NCBI RefSeq assembly: GCF_004135935.1
Contig: NZ_CP025086.1
Coordinates: 1,426,001 to 1,490,000 of the forward strand
Length of the DNA stretch: 64,000 nucleotides
Source: Methylovirgula ligni
GTDB taxonomy: Bacteria; Pseudomonadota; Alphaproteobacteria; Rhizobiales; Beijerinckiaceae
Direction: 5' to 3'
Positions 42,582 through 51,426 of the stretch are shown piece by piece. Position numbers and translations under genes: made by a program. Every line of letters begins with the position of its first letter. The stretch's first letter is position 1. A model generated the notes under the pieces. It saw only the letters and a program-made list of their open reading frames with translations. It did not search any database and was not told the DNA's origin.

Positions 42582-43045
42582 TAACCGGGTTCTTCGTCGT
42601 CTCCGCGGTTTCCGGTGTCGCCCTGTTCTTCCATTGGGTTCCGGGCGCTTTCCACGCGATGCACGTCTGGCTCAGCATGGTCCTTCTACTGCCGTTCCTT
42701 CTGCACATCTGGAAGAACTGGCGACCACTGCTGGCCTACGCCAAGCGGGGAACTCTCGTCGTGCCGCTCCTCGCGTGCCTGGCGGTGGCGGTGCCGTTCG
42801 CCGTGTCCGGCCTGAGCGGCGGCGGGCGCGGCGGCAATCCCGCCTTCAGGACCGTCGCGCTGATGACGCAGGCGCGCATCTCTGAAGTCGCGCCGGTGCT
42901 AAAGACCACGCCGGATGCTTTGCTCGCCGCCCTCAAGCAACGCGGCTACCAGGCCCGATCCGCCGACGAGACGCTCGACGCGATCGCCGCGGCTTCCGGC
43001 AAACCGGCGTCCGAAGTGTTGCTCGCCGTGATACCGGCGCATTGA
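42518..43045 (+). CDS. DUF4405-type membrane protein
   Basis: This 175-residue protein has three hydrophobic helices. The first is FATPLITGFFVVSAVSGVALFF with a following HWVPGAFHAMHVWLSMV; the His pairs (FHAMH, LLHIWKNW) fit heme-binding DUF4405 (cytochrome b561-like) proteins. A helical C terminus (LLAALKQRGYQARSADETLDAIA) follows. The start has GGAAG 5 nt upstream, but it overlaps the SIP gene by 64 nt. Role in electron transfer is likely but unproven. Confidence 0.75.
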   Translation: MFNSGGGNLLGQFINRFATPLITGFFVVSAVSGVALFFHWVPGAFHAMHVWLSMVLLLPFLLHIWKNWRPLLAYAKRGTLVVPLLACLAVAVPFAVSGLSGGGRGGNPAFRTVALMTQARISEVAPVLKTTPDALLAALKQRGYQARSADETLDAIAAASGKPASEVLLAVIPAH

Positions 43046-43094
43046 GTGGCGCCAAGCGCAGATCGGTGGTCTGCCAATCGTACGGGGAAGAGAG

Positions 43095-44336
43095 ATGTGT
43101 GAAATAAATGGAACGCCGCGCCGGACGCGGTGGGCGGCCATGCTGTCACGCCGAGCAATGAGGACGCTGCCCATGCTTCTCGCCTTGGGCTCCGCCCTGA
43201 CCATCGCGGCGTTGTGCGGCGGCGTCGGCGGGGCGGGTACGCGACCGGGAATCGGGACCGACGCCGCCACGGATTCCCAGACGCAGGCGATCGTCGCGGC
43301 CGCGACGGACTTCCTGAACGCGCTCAATGCCGATCAGCGCGGGAAGGTTCTGTTCGCCTTCACACCTCAGAAGACGGCCACGGCGGCCAGGTTCCGCAGA
43401 AGCGGCAGCGGCGGTCCGGGCGATCATCGTCAAGGCCCCGGCGGCGGTCCTGGCATGGGGCCCCCCGGCGGGTTTGTCGGCGAGAAATATGGCTCGGCGG
43501 TCTGGTCGAACTTCCCGGTCAGCGACGTGCCGCGCCCCGGTCTACAACTCGGCGGCCTGAACGCCGTGCAGCGCGCTGCCGCCATGCATGTGCTCCGGGT
43601 GATGCTGAGCCCGGAAGGCTATCAAAAGGTGCTCGACATCATGGGCTCCGATCAGGCTCTTTCGGATCGCGGCACGCCCTTCGCCTCCGGCAGAGCCGTC
43701 TATACCATCGGCATCTTCGGAACGCCGAGCATCAGCACCCCCTGGATGGTACAATTCGGCGGCCATCATCTCGGGCTCAACGTCGTGATCGCAAGCAATC
43801 ACGACGTACTCGCGCCCACACTGACCGGCGCCCAGCCCTCCGTCTACACGTCGAATGGCAGCACGGTGCGCGTGCTCGCGGGTGAGAACGACAAGGCTTT
43901 TGCCTTGTTGGACGCGCTCGACGATACCCAGCGCAAGCAGGCCATTCTGAATTACCGCGTGAATGATCTGGTCCTCGGGCCCGGCCACGACGGGGAGACG
44001 ATCGTGCCGGAGGGGCTGAAAGCCTCAGCAATGACCGCACAGCAGCGGGTGCTGCTGCTCGATCTGATTTCGGAATGGGCCGGCATCATCAACGATGCCT
44101 ACGCCAAGCCGCGGATGGAAGAGATCGAGGCCGGGCTGGACGATACCTATTTCGCCTGGAGCGGCCCGACCACCCATAAGCCGGGCAGGAACGGCTCGTC
44201 CTACTACCGCATCCAGGGGCCAAAACTGATCATCGAATTCTCGCCGCAAGGCGTGGGCGGTGATCCGACCATGCACGTGCATACGATCTACCGCGATCCG
44301 ACGAATGACTACGGCCGGGCGTTCACCAGCCAATGA
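43095..44336 (+). CDS. DUF3500-domain secreted protein
   Basis: This 413-residue protein has an N-terminal signal (SRRAMRTLPMLLALGSALTIAALCGG) and the DUF3500 body (ATDFLNALNADQRGKVLFAF, GLNAVQRAAAMHVLRVML, HLGLNVVI, YRIQGPKLIIEFSPQGVGGD). A Gly-rich insertion (GPGDHRQGPGGGPGMGPPGG) occurs near residue 110. Function is unknown. The start has GGGGAAGAGAG upstream. The HupE gene overlaps its stop by 4 nt, so a periplasmic role connected with the metal transport is a guess. Confidence 0.82.
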   Translation: MCEINGTPRRTRWAAMLSRRAMRTLPMLLALGSALTIAALCGGVGGAGTRPGIGTDAATDSQTQAIVAAATDFLNALNADQRGKVLFAFTPQKTATAARFRRSGSGGPGDHRQGPGGGPGMGPPGGFVGEKYGSAVWSNFPVSDVPRPGLQLGGLNAVQRAAAMHVLRVMLSPEGYQKVLDIMGSDQALSDRGTPFASGRAVYTIGIFGTPSISTPWMVQFGGHHLGLNVVIASNHDVLAPTLTGAQPSVYTSNGSTVRVLAGENDKAFALLDALDDTQRKQAILNYRVNDLVLGPGHDGETIVPEGLKASAMTAQQRVLLLDLISEWAGIINDAYAKPRMEEIEAGLDDTYFAWSGPTTHKPGRNGSSYYRIQGPKLIIEFSPQGVGGDPTMHVHTIYRDPTNDYGRAFTSQ

Positions 44337-45526
44337 GCGTGCGACGGGCCATCCTCATCATCGCTTTTCTGTTGCAGGCGCCGCCCGTCTCCGCCCATAG
44401 GCTGAACGAATATCTTCAGGCGACGACGATTGCTTTCGAAAAGGACCATGTCGAGCTGCGGCTTCGTCTGACCCCCGGCGTCGACGTCGCCCAAAAGGTA
44501 CTCGCCGATATCGATGCCAACGGCGACGGGACCATCTCGAAAGCCGAGCAACGGGCCTATGCGGAGCAGGTCATCGATGACGTATCGCTGGCGATCGACG
44601 GCCACGCCGCGCGGCTCCGGCTGGTATCCTCGTTCTTCCCAACGGTCGAGGAGATGAAGCAGGGGATGGGCGATATCGCGCTCGCATTCGAGGCGGTCAT
44701 GCCGCCCGGCAGCACAACTCACAGGCTGACATTTGAGAACCATCACCGCAGCGACATCGCCGTCTATCTGGTGAACTGCCTGCAGCCGCGCGATCCGGCC
44801 ATTCATATCGTCGGCCAGGATCGGAATTACGATCAATCGTCCTATCAACTGGATTTCGCGTTGGGCGCACCTCCGACCTCGCAGGCACCTGTCGGAGCAT
44901 CCGCCGCGCAACAGGGGCTGGAACGGCCGGAGGCCCTACCTCTCATCGTCACCTTTTTCTGGCACGGCGTCCGCCACATCGTTACCGGCTACGACCACCT
45001 GCTGTTCATCGCAGCCCTGGTGCTTGGGGCGGCCACGCTCTGGGATCTGGTCAAGGTCGTCACGGCTTTCACGCTGGCACACTCGATTACTCTGACGCTT
45101 GCGGCCCTGAACCTTGTCCATGCTCCCGAAGGTGTCGTCGAGCCGCTTATTTCCGCCAGCATCGTCTTCGTGGCGGTGCAGAATATCGTGGCGCCGGACC
45201 ATTCCCGGGGATGGAGCCGGCTTGCCGTGGCGTTTTTCTTCGGTCTGTTCCACGGGCTAGGCTTCGCCGGCGGCCTGCTGGACATCCTGCACCAGATGCC
45301 GAGGGAGACGATCCTTCTGGCGATCCTCGGCTTCAGCTTCGGCATCGAGGCGGGAAATCAGATGGTGCTGCTGCCGTTGGTCGGATTACTGGCGGCGGTT
45401 CGCCGCTCACGACCGGATGCCGCTGGGCGAACGCGCCTTTCGTTGGCGATCCAGCGGATAGGGTCCGCCAGCGTCTCGATGGCCGGAATGTACTATCTTT
45501 GCATCGCACTCGCAGCCAATTCCTGA
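44333..45526 (+). CDS. HupE/UreJ-family permease with a periplasmic EF-hand domain
   Basis: This 397-residue protein has a signal sequence and an N-terminal periplasmic domain of about 200 residues with a complete EF-hand loop (residues 61-72, DANGDGTISKAE). The C-terminal HupE/UreJ membrane domain has FWHGVRHIVTGYDHLLFIAALVL, HSITLTLAAL and FHGLGFAGGL (His motifs that bind Ni/Co). The ATG overlaps the DUF3500 stop (ATGA). HupE proteins import nickel or cobalt. With the YqjI-like regulator at the operon start it suggests Ni homeostasis. Confidence 0.87.
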   Translation: MSVRRAILIIAFLLQAPPVSAHRLNEYLQATTIAFEKDHVELRLRLTPGVDVAQKVLADIDANGDGTISKAEQRAYAEQVIDDVSLAIDGHAARLRLVSSFFPTVEEMKQGMGDIALAFEAVMPPGSTTHRLTFENHHRSDIAVYLVNCLQPRDPAIHIVGQDRNYDQSSYQLDFALGAPPTSQAPVGASAAQQGLERPEALPLIVTFFWHGVRHIVTGYDHLLFIAALVLGAATLWDLVKVVTAFTLAHSITLTLAALNLVHAPEGVVEPLISASIVFVAVQNIVAPDHSRGWSRLAVAFFFGLFHGLGFAGGLLDILHQMPRETILLAILGFSFGIEAGNQMVLLPLVGLLAAVRRSRPDAAGRTRLSLAIQRIGSASVSMAGMYYLCIALAANS

Positions 45527-45702
45527 GCGAACAAGCATCCGCAGACCACAAGCCGGGTGCGAAAATGTTATGAAGATTAATTTCCAGAGGAATTTGTAAG
45601 TTTCGTCGTGCGTTCCGAAGTTCTCTAGGCGTGAAGGCAAGCTCAGGGCAATTCTCGCCCGTGTATAAGCGATTTAAAATCTCCGGCTTAGGAAATCTGC
45701 TC

Positions 45703-46182
45703 ATGCCCTCTGTCCCTGGCACTGGCTCGGTATCTACGCAGGCCTTTCTCTCATTGCAGCGCCAGATGGCTGAAAATACAGGTCCGACTGCAAGCCAAAA
45801 CTCGGGGACCTCATCGGCTGGCACCGATGTTTTATCGGGGGCTGTTGCCACGAACACTTCGGGATATGCGGGAGTGAGCCAAGCCGTTACGACCTATCTT
45901 CTGAATCAGGAGGAAGTGTCGTCAGCATCTGCCGCACCCACGTCCACCAGGGCAACAACCTCCGCATCATCCACGTCTACGGGCACGGACAGCATAAGTT
46001 TGGAAAAGACGTCGGGCGACGCAGCCCGCGCACCGGCTACAGGAGGCGGTGGTTCTTCATCGGGTTCATCCACAAAGACGGTGACGGTGACCGAGGCGAA
46101 TGGTTCGGTAGTCCAACTCACCGAAGACGACAGGGGCGTGGTCATCAGCGAAAAAGTCATCAAGGCTGCGTCGCAGAATTGA
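45703..46182 (+). CDS. Ser/Thr-rich hypothetical protein
   Basis: The protein has about 159 residues and starts MPSVPGTGSVSTQAFLSLQR behind AGGA. It is rich in Ser, Thr and Ala (STRATTSASSTSTGTDS) with a Gly/Ser run, and ends with a more structured segment (TVTVTEANGSVVQL, VVISEKVIKAASQN). It has no signal peptide, TM helix or domain. Upstream in-frame ATG/GTG codons to 45631 are possible. It looks like a low-complexity, possibly unfolded or adhesin-like protein. Function unknown. Confidence 0.55.
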   Translation: MPSVPGTGSVSTQAFLSLQRQMAENTGPTASQNSGTSSAGTDVLSGAVATNTSGYAGVSQAVTTYLLNQEEVSSASAAPTSTRATTSASSTSTGTDSISLEKTSGDAARAPATGGGGSSSGSSTKTVTVTEANGSVVQLTEDDRGVVISEKVIKAASQN

Positions 46183-46251
46183 CCGCAAAGATGCTGTATC
46201 CTTATTGCTTAATCGATCGGTCGTAGGGCGGGATGTACCAACAAAGCCCCG

Positions 46252-47424
46252 TTACCGCCTGCCACCACCTCCACCACCTCCACCGGGCCCACCGGGGCCG
46301 AACGAGCCGGGCCCACCCGGCGGCCCGGGAAATTCTGGCGGAAGATTGGGGACGCCGGGGCCACCCATTCCACCGGCACGATCCGGAGCTCTCGGCATGC
46401 CATCCCTAGAGCCGGCTCCGCCCGGCTCGGACTGATCTCCGCGGTCATGGGGATTTGCAGGATGTTCGGGTATATCGTCATCGCGATCGTTGCCGGACGG
46501 CTCGATACGCAGCGAGTTGAGATGCAACGTCCCGTCATCTTTGAACGTCGCTGAAATCACCGCGCGCACGGCTTTGCGCGGCGACCGCTGCGTGCTGCTG
46601 AGACCCGCAATTGCAAATCCAGAACCCGCGTAGAGGCCGCCCTCATTATATTCGATGTAGGACTCGACGAGGAGCCTGCTCACTTGCGAACGCAGGACGC
46701 CAAGTTCGGAATGACTCTCGGCGACCGCAAAGGCGCCATCGACGAGCTTGCCAGTCAACAGCGCGCGTTGTCCGATCATTGCGGCATCAACGCCCATGAG
46801 TTTTAGATCACCGATTCTCAGGCTGCCATCGGACGCCTGGACGATCGGTCCCGCGACCTGATCCGGGGTGTCGGACCGGGGCTCGATGAGACTCGCGACG
46901 ATTACGCCATCCGGGCGGCGCAGGCCGCTGACGGCAATATGGTCTCCCGCCGCCCAATGATGACTTCTCGAGAGATTCGCAGTCGAGACGGTCTGGCCGA
47001 GCACGACCAGATGATTGCCTGAGACGCCATCCACGTCGCCAACGACTTCGCTGACGACATCTATGGCATGCGTTGAGTAAATGCCGCCACGTTGATTCGC
47101 GATCACCCGGACCACCTGACCGATCCGCAATTGTGAGGTAGAGGCTTCGCGGCCGTCGATCCGGACCGGAATATTCTTCGCATAGGTGATCCGTAATCCG
47201 TTGACCACGATGCTTCCGAATTTGCGGACGGTGCCGATGACTCCCGTGCCGCCGATTCCGCGATCAGGATTTTCTTGTTCGGCGGCGCCGGGTGTGCCGG
47301 TCCCGCCAATGCCGCGATCGGTGGCCTGTCCGAACGCATCGCGACCGGACAAGGCGAAAGCACTCACGCTCGTGGCGAGCAATCGCAGGAACGTCCGGCG
47401 AACCAGAAGTAGCGGATCACTCAC
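46252..47424 (-). CDS. DUF5666-domain exported protein
   Basis: This 390-residue protein has a Tat-like signal (VRRTFLRLLATSVSAFALSG). Two copies of DRGIGGTG follow (ATDRGIGGTG and NPDRGIGGTG), then repeated DUF5666 beta-domains (FGSIVVNGLRITYAKNIPV, VSGNHLVVLGQTV, DGSLRIGDLKLMG). It ends in a Gly/Pro-rich tail (PGGPGSFGPGGPGGGGG). Function is unknown. The ATG overlaps the stop of the DUF6502 gene (47421), so they are co-translated. Confidence 0.82.
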   Translation of the reverse strand: MSDPLLLVRRTFLRLLATSVSAFALSGRDAFGQATDRGIGGTGTPGAAEQENPDRGIGGTGVIGTVRKFGSIVVNGLRITYAKNIPVRIDGREASTSQLRIGQVVRVIANQRGGIYSTHAIDVVSEVVGDVDGVSGNHLVVLGQTVSTANLSRSHHWAAGDHIAVSGLRRPDGVIVASLIEPRSDTPDQVAGPIVQASDGSLRIGDLKLMGVDAAMIGQRALLTGKLVDGAFAVAESHSELGVLRSQVSRLLVESYIEYNEGGLYAGSGFAIAGLSSTQRSPRKAVRAVISATFKDDGTLHLNSLRIEPSGNDRDDDIPEHPANPHDRGDQSEPGGAGSRDGMPRAPDRAGGMGGPGVPNLPPEFPGPPGGPGSFGPGGPGGGGGGGGRR

Positions 47425-48308
47425 GAGCCGGCCTCCGGCGCGTCATCGTCGGCCGAGAAAGGCCGCGCGGTTTCGTCTGCTGCCGCTTCGCGGTAGATGT
47501 AAATGCCCAAAGTCCAGCGCCAGCCACCACCGCCATCGGTCTCGGATGCAGCATGCGCTTCGCGATTGGCTTCGCGAAGAACTTCTGTGCCGAGTTCACG
47601 CGAGCGTTGCTCAAGTTTCCGCGCTAATTCCTCGGAAAGCCCGTCATAGTGGACGGCACGCTCCATAAATTGTGGTTCAGCGCTCAGAATGTTCGCAACG
47701 GCCGCTGCGGCGTGATCGTGAAGGTTGCGGCCAAAATAATAAAGCTGCTGCTCGCTTCCCCCAGAGGGAATGACAGCTGTTTCCGCCAGCACGATACGAT
47801 CATCGGCGTCGATCGTCACAATCCGGCGATCCAGCCATTCGTCCAGAACTGCGCGCGGGCGAACATCGCGGGTCACCGAGACTACAAGCGATTCAAAAGA
47901 CGGCAGCGACGGTTGATCTGCCGTGCGTGGCAAAGGAAGCGGCCGGCCGTTTGCATCCGTGAATTCCGGCGCCGCCAGCCATCGCGACAAGATGCGGCTG
48001 GTGCGTGAAAGAGAGGCCGGCACGGTGCTGACCGGCGCGCCGGCGCCACGCAAACGCCGGACCTCCTTGCGGTGGATGCCGGTGAGGAGGCTGACGCGAC
48101 TATCCGTCTGCTCTTTGCCAGAAAGCGCGAAATCATATTCTGCGACGTTCACATAAAGCTCGCGCAATATGTTCGTGACCGCGGGAAAGGTGATTCCGCT
48201 TCGGATCAGAAGCCGCACGAGCGGACGCAAAAGCCGTGCGACCGGCGCTTGCAGACGTTCGGGATTTGGCGGCGTGGGCTCGCGCGGGCTCGGCATTTTC
48301 AGCACCAT
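47421..48308 (-). CDS. DUF6502-family protein
   Basis: This protein of about 295 residues shows LRPLVRLLIRSGITFPAVTNILRELYVNVAEYDF, then SRVSLLTGIHRKEVRRLRG, which looks like a winged-helix or helix-turn-helix (SLLTGIHRKEVRRL), and a C-terminal domain. DUF6502 proteins usually sit beside DUF5666 genes, as here. The ATG at 48308 is preferred because a palindrome lies between it and the upstream TTG. It is likely a DNA-binding regulator that controls its own operon; this is inference. Confidence 0.75.
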   Translation of the reverse strand: MVLKMPSPREPTPPNPERLQAPVARLLRPLVRLLIRSGITFPAVTNILRELYVNVAEYDFALSGKEQTDSRVSLLTGIHRKEVRRLRGAGAPVSTVPASLSRTSRILSRWLAAPEFTDANGRPLPLPRTADQPSLPSFESLVVSVTRDVRPRAVLDEWLDRRIVTIDADDRIVLAETAVIPSGGSEQQLYYFGRNLHDHAAAAVANILSAEPQFMERAVHYDGLSEELARKLEQRSRELGTEVLREANREAHAASETDGGGGWRWTLGIYIYREAAADETARPFSADDDAPEAGS

Positions 48309-48320
48309 ATCCAAACTATC

Positions 48321-48389
48321 GTGGGAAACAATCCCACTTGACTGCAAGGCCTGATTGGCCTAACAAAATGACGTGGGAAAAATACCCAC
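48321..48389. promoter_or_regulatory. Paired GTGGGAAnnATnCCCAC palindromes
   Basis: GTGGGA-AACAA-TCCCAC (48321-48337) and GTGGG-AAAAATA-CCCAC (48373-48389) are near-identical 17-bp palindromes, 52 bp (5 helical turns) apart. They flank the promoter region of the DUF6502-DUF5666 operon and lie 159 to 227 bp before the glycosyltransferase gene. The DUF6502 protein may be the ligand. This is inference. Confidence 0.6.
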
Positions 48390-48547
48390 ATAATAAAAAT
48401 TAGATAGTTACTAGGTGTCTCCCGGCGTTTGGGACCGGCCGGATTTGAAATGGGTCGGCGCCTTAATCACCCAAGAGGGCTTCTGCGCGGGGCTGGCGCG
48501 GGGGATCTGGGGGGCCTCGATCGAGCGCATCATGAGGGATGTTCGAG

Positions 48548-49930
48548 ATGTCTTCCACCGATCTGAAGCTTCGTCCAGCCGCTTCCTTGGGGTCCGCATC
48601 GTCCAAAATCTATATCGATTTGTCCGATATTGTCGCGCATTCCCTTTGGCACACGTCCTGCGCCGGAATTCCACGTGTGCAGCTTGAAGTCGCCGCGATG
48701 CTTACACGTAGCAGCATCGATGTTCTGCCGTTCAGTCTCTATGGCGGCATATGGCGCAATCTGCGCCCGCTGATAGAAGAAGCAGATGATAATTGGGATT
48801 TAATATTCCACAGGCTTCGGTCCAAGTTCCCTTATGTCGGCGTATATCCATCATGGCGTAGACCGATTCAGACCCTGCTGCTTGCAAAGGCGCGACTGGC
48901 GATCTTGGTCGAACGGATTTTCTCACGAACACCCAAGATGACGGCGCAAAGCACGCTCTTTGTCGGTGGGGCCTTTTGGACAAGCTCGCAGGCCATGGAC
49001 CTCTGCGCGCGAGCGGTTGAAGCCGGTGCGAATATTGTCGTGCTCGTTCATGATCTCATTCCGATTACGCATCCCGAGTTCACAGGACACGACTTCGCAA
49101 ACGAATTTCGACAGATTTTGGGTCTGCCGGCACACTTCATCGCTACGACCGAATACAACGCCGAATCACTCAGACAGGTGAGGGCGGAGCTTGGCGTTCG
49201 CGGGGAGACCCAAGTGTCGGTCGTGCACTTGGCTCACGAATTTTCCGGAACGGAGCGGAATGCCCCGGCCGCCCAGCCGCCGACGGAGCGTGTCCGACCT
49301 TTGGGGGCTTTGGATTTCGCCCTGTGTGTCGGGACCGTTGAGATTCGCAAGAACCATATGATGCTGTTTTCCGTATGGGACGAACTCGTCGCCGAGTATG
49401 GGGATAATCTGCCGCTGCTCGTTGTTGCAGGCAGTCGGGGATGGAAGGCTGATGCGGCTCTGAATAGGCTCGACGAACTTTTCGAGTCCGGCCGAATCGT
49501 CTTCATCGAGGCACCGAACGACGAAGAGCTACGCTGGCTTTATGCCGCTTGTTCATTCACGGTTTTTCCAAGCCAATTCGAAGGATGGGGTTTGCCGGTT
49601 GGCGAAAGCCTCTGGTTCGGCAAGCCCTGCGCTGCGTCCGATACGAGTTCCATTCCTTACGTTGGCGGTGATCTCTGCGCCTACTTTTCCCCATTTCACG
49701 CCACTACCATGAAGGACGCTATTCGCTCATTGCTGGAACCAAACATCCGAGACATCTATCGCGAGAGAATTGCGCACGCCCCGTTGCGAACCTGGGCCGA
49801 TGTCGTGACAGAGATTGGAAGTGTCATCGTCCAGCAAAGATCTGAAAGTCGTCAAGTATCCGACGGCAGCGCACGTTGTAACCGGGGTCCTTTACAATTC
49901 CGGGGACCGTCCGCCACGATGAATCGCTGA
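48548..49930 (+). CDS. Glycosyltransferase family 4 (group 1) protein
   Basis: The protein has about 460 residues. The GT-B fold is shown by VVLVHDLIPITHPEFTG and FIATTEYNAESLRQV in the first half. The second half has the donor-site signature FALCVGTVEIRKNHMML and the E-x7-E-type FPSQFEGWGLPVGESLWFGKP. It transfers a sugar from a nucleotide-sugar to a polysaccharide or lipid carrier. The ATG at 48548 is chosen because GAGGG lies 9 nt upstream; ATG 48539 is the alternative. It is followed by a second glycosyltransferase. Confidence 0.87.
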   Translation: MSSTDLKLRPAASLGSASSKIYIDLSDIVAHSLWHTSCAGIPRVQLEVAAMLTRSSIDVLPFSLYGGIWRNLRPLIEEADDNWDLIFHRLRSKFPYVGVYPSWRRPIQTLLLAKARLAILVERIFSRTPKMTAQSTLFVGGAFWTSSQAMDLCARAVEAGANIVVLVHDLIPITHPEFTGHDFANEFRQILGLPAHFIATTEYNAESLRQVRAELGVRGETQVSVVHLAHEFSGTERNAPAAQPPTERVRPLGALDFALCVGTVEIRKNHMMLFSVWDELVAEYGDNLPLLVVAGSRGWKADAALNRLDELFESGRIVFIEAPNDEELRWLYAACSFTVFPSQFEGWGLPVGESLWFGKPCAASDTSSIPYVGGDLCAYFSPFHATTMKDAIRSLLEPNIRDIYRERIAHAPLRTWADVVTEIGSVIVQQRSESRQVSDGSARCNRGPLQFRGPSATMNR

Positions 49931-50047
49931 TCGCAACCTTAATTATTGCTGCATGCCCGGATCGTAGAGTTCGGGTGGCGTTAAGAAATTATCGTCGCAG
50001 AGTAGAAAACTTTATCGGACATTTTCGTGGGATAGTTGAGAGGGGAA

Positions 50048-51037
50048 ATGAATCGGCGGGGATTGGTCATTGCAATTCTGAGTTTCAACCGTCCTCATTA
50101 CTTGAAGCAGGTTCTGGATTCACTCGCGCCCCAATTGTTGCCTGCCGACACCTGCTACCTATTCCAAGACGGCGGTTGGAATCCGATCAGCAGAATTCAA
50201 AAAGCATCCGAAAGCGTGATATTAGAATGCACGGACACTTTCTCGCGATTGATCCCCGACGGAAGAGCGTTTGTCTCAAGCGTAAATCTCGGGATCGCCG
50301 CAAATTATCGACGCGCAGAAGAGTTTGTATTTGAGGCACTCAAGGCGCAAGAAGCTTTGTTTTTGGAAGACGACCTGGTTCTTTCGCCACATTATCTGGA
50401 AGTTACTTCAGACCTTCTGGAAATCGCCGCCGCGCAGCCGTGCATTGGTTATGTTTCAGCATATGGAGATCTCTGGGCCTCCTTGCAGGAGCAGGTTTCG
50501 AAAGAAGGTCTACTTCAGCTCATGCATGAAAATTGGGGATCGGCTTTGACCAGGGCTTCTTGGCTGAAGCAGAGGCCCGTTAGAGAGATGTACTGGCTCC
50601 TCATCAAATCTCAAGATTATAGGCACCGTGATCACGATAAGATCCGAGAGCTTTTTCGCGAATTAGGTTACGACATCCATCATTCCAGCCAAGATGCATC
50701 TCGATGGATCGCCTGTGCAGACAAGAATTTGTTACGTCTTACAACGCGAACGTGCCACGCGCGATACATTGGTGAGGTCGGTGAGCATGAAGCGAAACAA
50801 AGATATAAGGAATATCGATTTTCGGAGTCGGTGTGGTATCCGAAACGACCCAAACTCACCATGCCAACCGTGGCGCAACTGGAGGCATGGTGCGATGAAT
50901 TTAAAAGGCAACTGATTAGCGGCTACAGCCATTCTTATGAGTTGCGGCATAATGATGTGAGGGCCAGGAGACGTCGAAATCGTTACTCGGTTCTCGGGTG
51001 GTGTAAACGACCTCCGCCCGCACCATTGGAGACGTGA
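50048..51037 (+). CDS. Glycosyltransferase family 2-like protein
   Basis: This 329-residue protein starts LVIAILSFNRPHYLKQVLDS, the GT-A nucleotide-binding start. It has ALFLEDDLVLSPHYLEV, a DxD-type metal motif (EDD), and a C-terminal region rich in Arg/His. The ATG is preceded by GAGAGGGG. It lies 117 nt downstream of the GT4 gene and probably belongs to the same operon. The acceptor is unknown. Confidence 0.83.
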   Translation: MNRRGLVIAILSFNRPHYLKQVLDSLAPQLLPADTCYLFQDGGWNPISRIQKASESVILECTDTFSRLIPDGRAFVSSVNLGIAANYRRAEEFVFEALKAQEALFLEDDLVLSPHYLEVTSDLLEIAAAQPCIGYVSAYGDLWASLQEQVSKEGLLQLMHENWGSALTRASWLKQRPVREMYWLLIKSQDYRHRDHDKIRELFRELGYDIHHSSQDASRWIACADKNLLRLTTRTCHARYIGEVGEHEAKQRYKEYRFSESVWYPKRPKLTMPTVAQLEAWCDEFKRQLISGYSHSYELRHNDVRARRRRNRYSVLGWCKRPPPAPLET

Positions 51038-51426
51038 TCTACGTTGACGTCAGTTTTTGAGTTTCCGCTCTTATCCTTCTTTTGGTGAGAGGGCTACGCC
51101 GCGCTGCGCGATATCGCCTCGGTTAGTTACGCTTCTCAATAGTACTCCTATCGTAGGCTCGAACTACCTCATGATCTTGTAAGCGCCGTTCTAACTATGG
51201 GAGCTTTCAGGCACTCCGGACGCACGTTCTTGCGCAGCGAGCGCTCCCAAGGGTGCGGCATTAGCCGCGTTCGGTAGATTTTCGATATATGGTTGCCGCT
51301 CGTTCCTCATAAGGCAAGGGGCATTTCACGCTGCGGCGGCTGACCATAGTAGACGCGCTTGTATCGGTTCGCTCGCGGCGTATCCGTCATCGAGAGCCTA
51401 GGAGACATCTCGTCGATGACAATCGG
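51038..51426. other. Gene-free stretch between GT2 and the ABC exporter
   Basis: No gene or clear signal is visible in this 389-bp stretch between the convergent GT2-like gene and the ABC exporter gene. A terminator is expected here but I see no strong hairpin with a T-run. Confidence 0.35.

Noticed and set aside
46252-46420. The Gly/Pro-rich GC repeat as a CRISPR or tandem-repeat array
   Set aside because: It is the 3' end of the DUF5666 gene coding for a Gly/Pro tail; no equal-length repeats with spacers are present.
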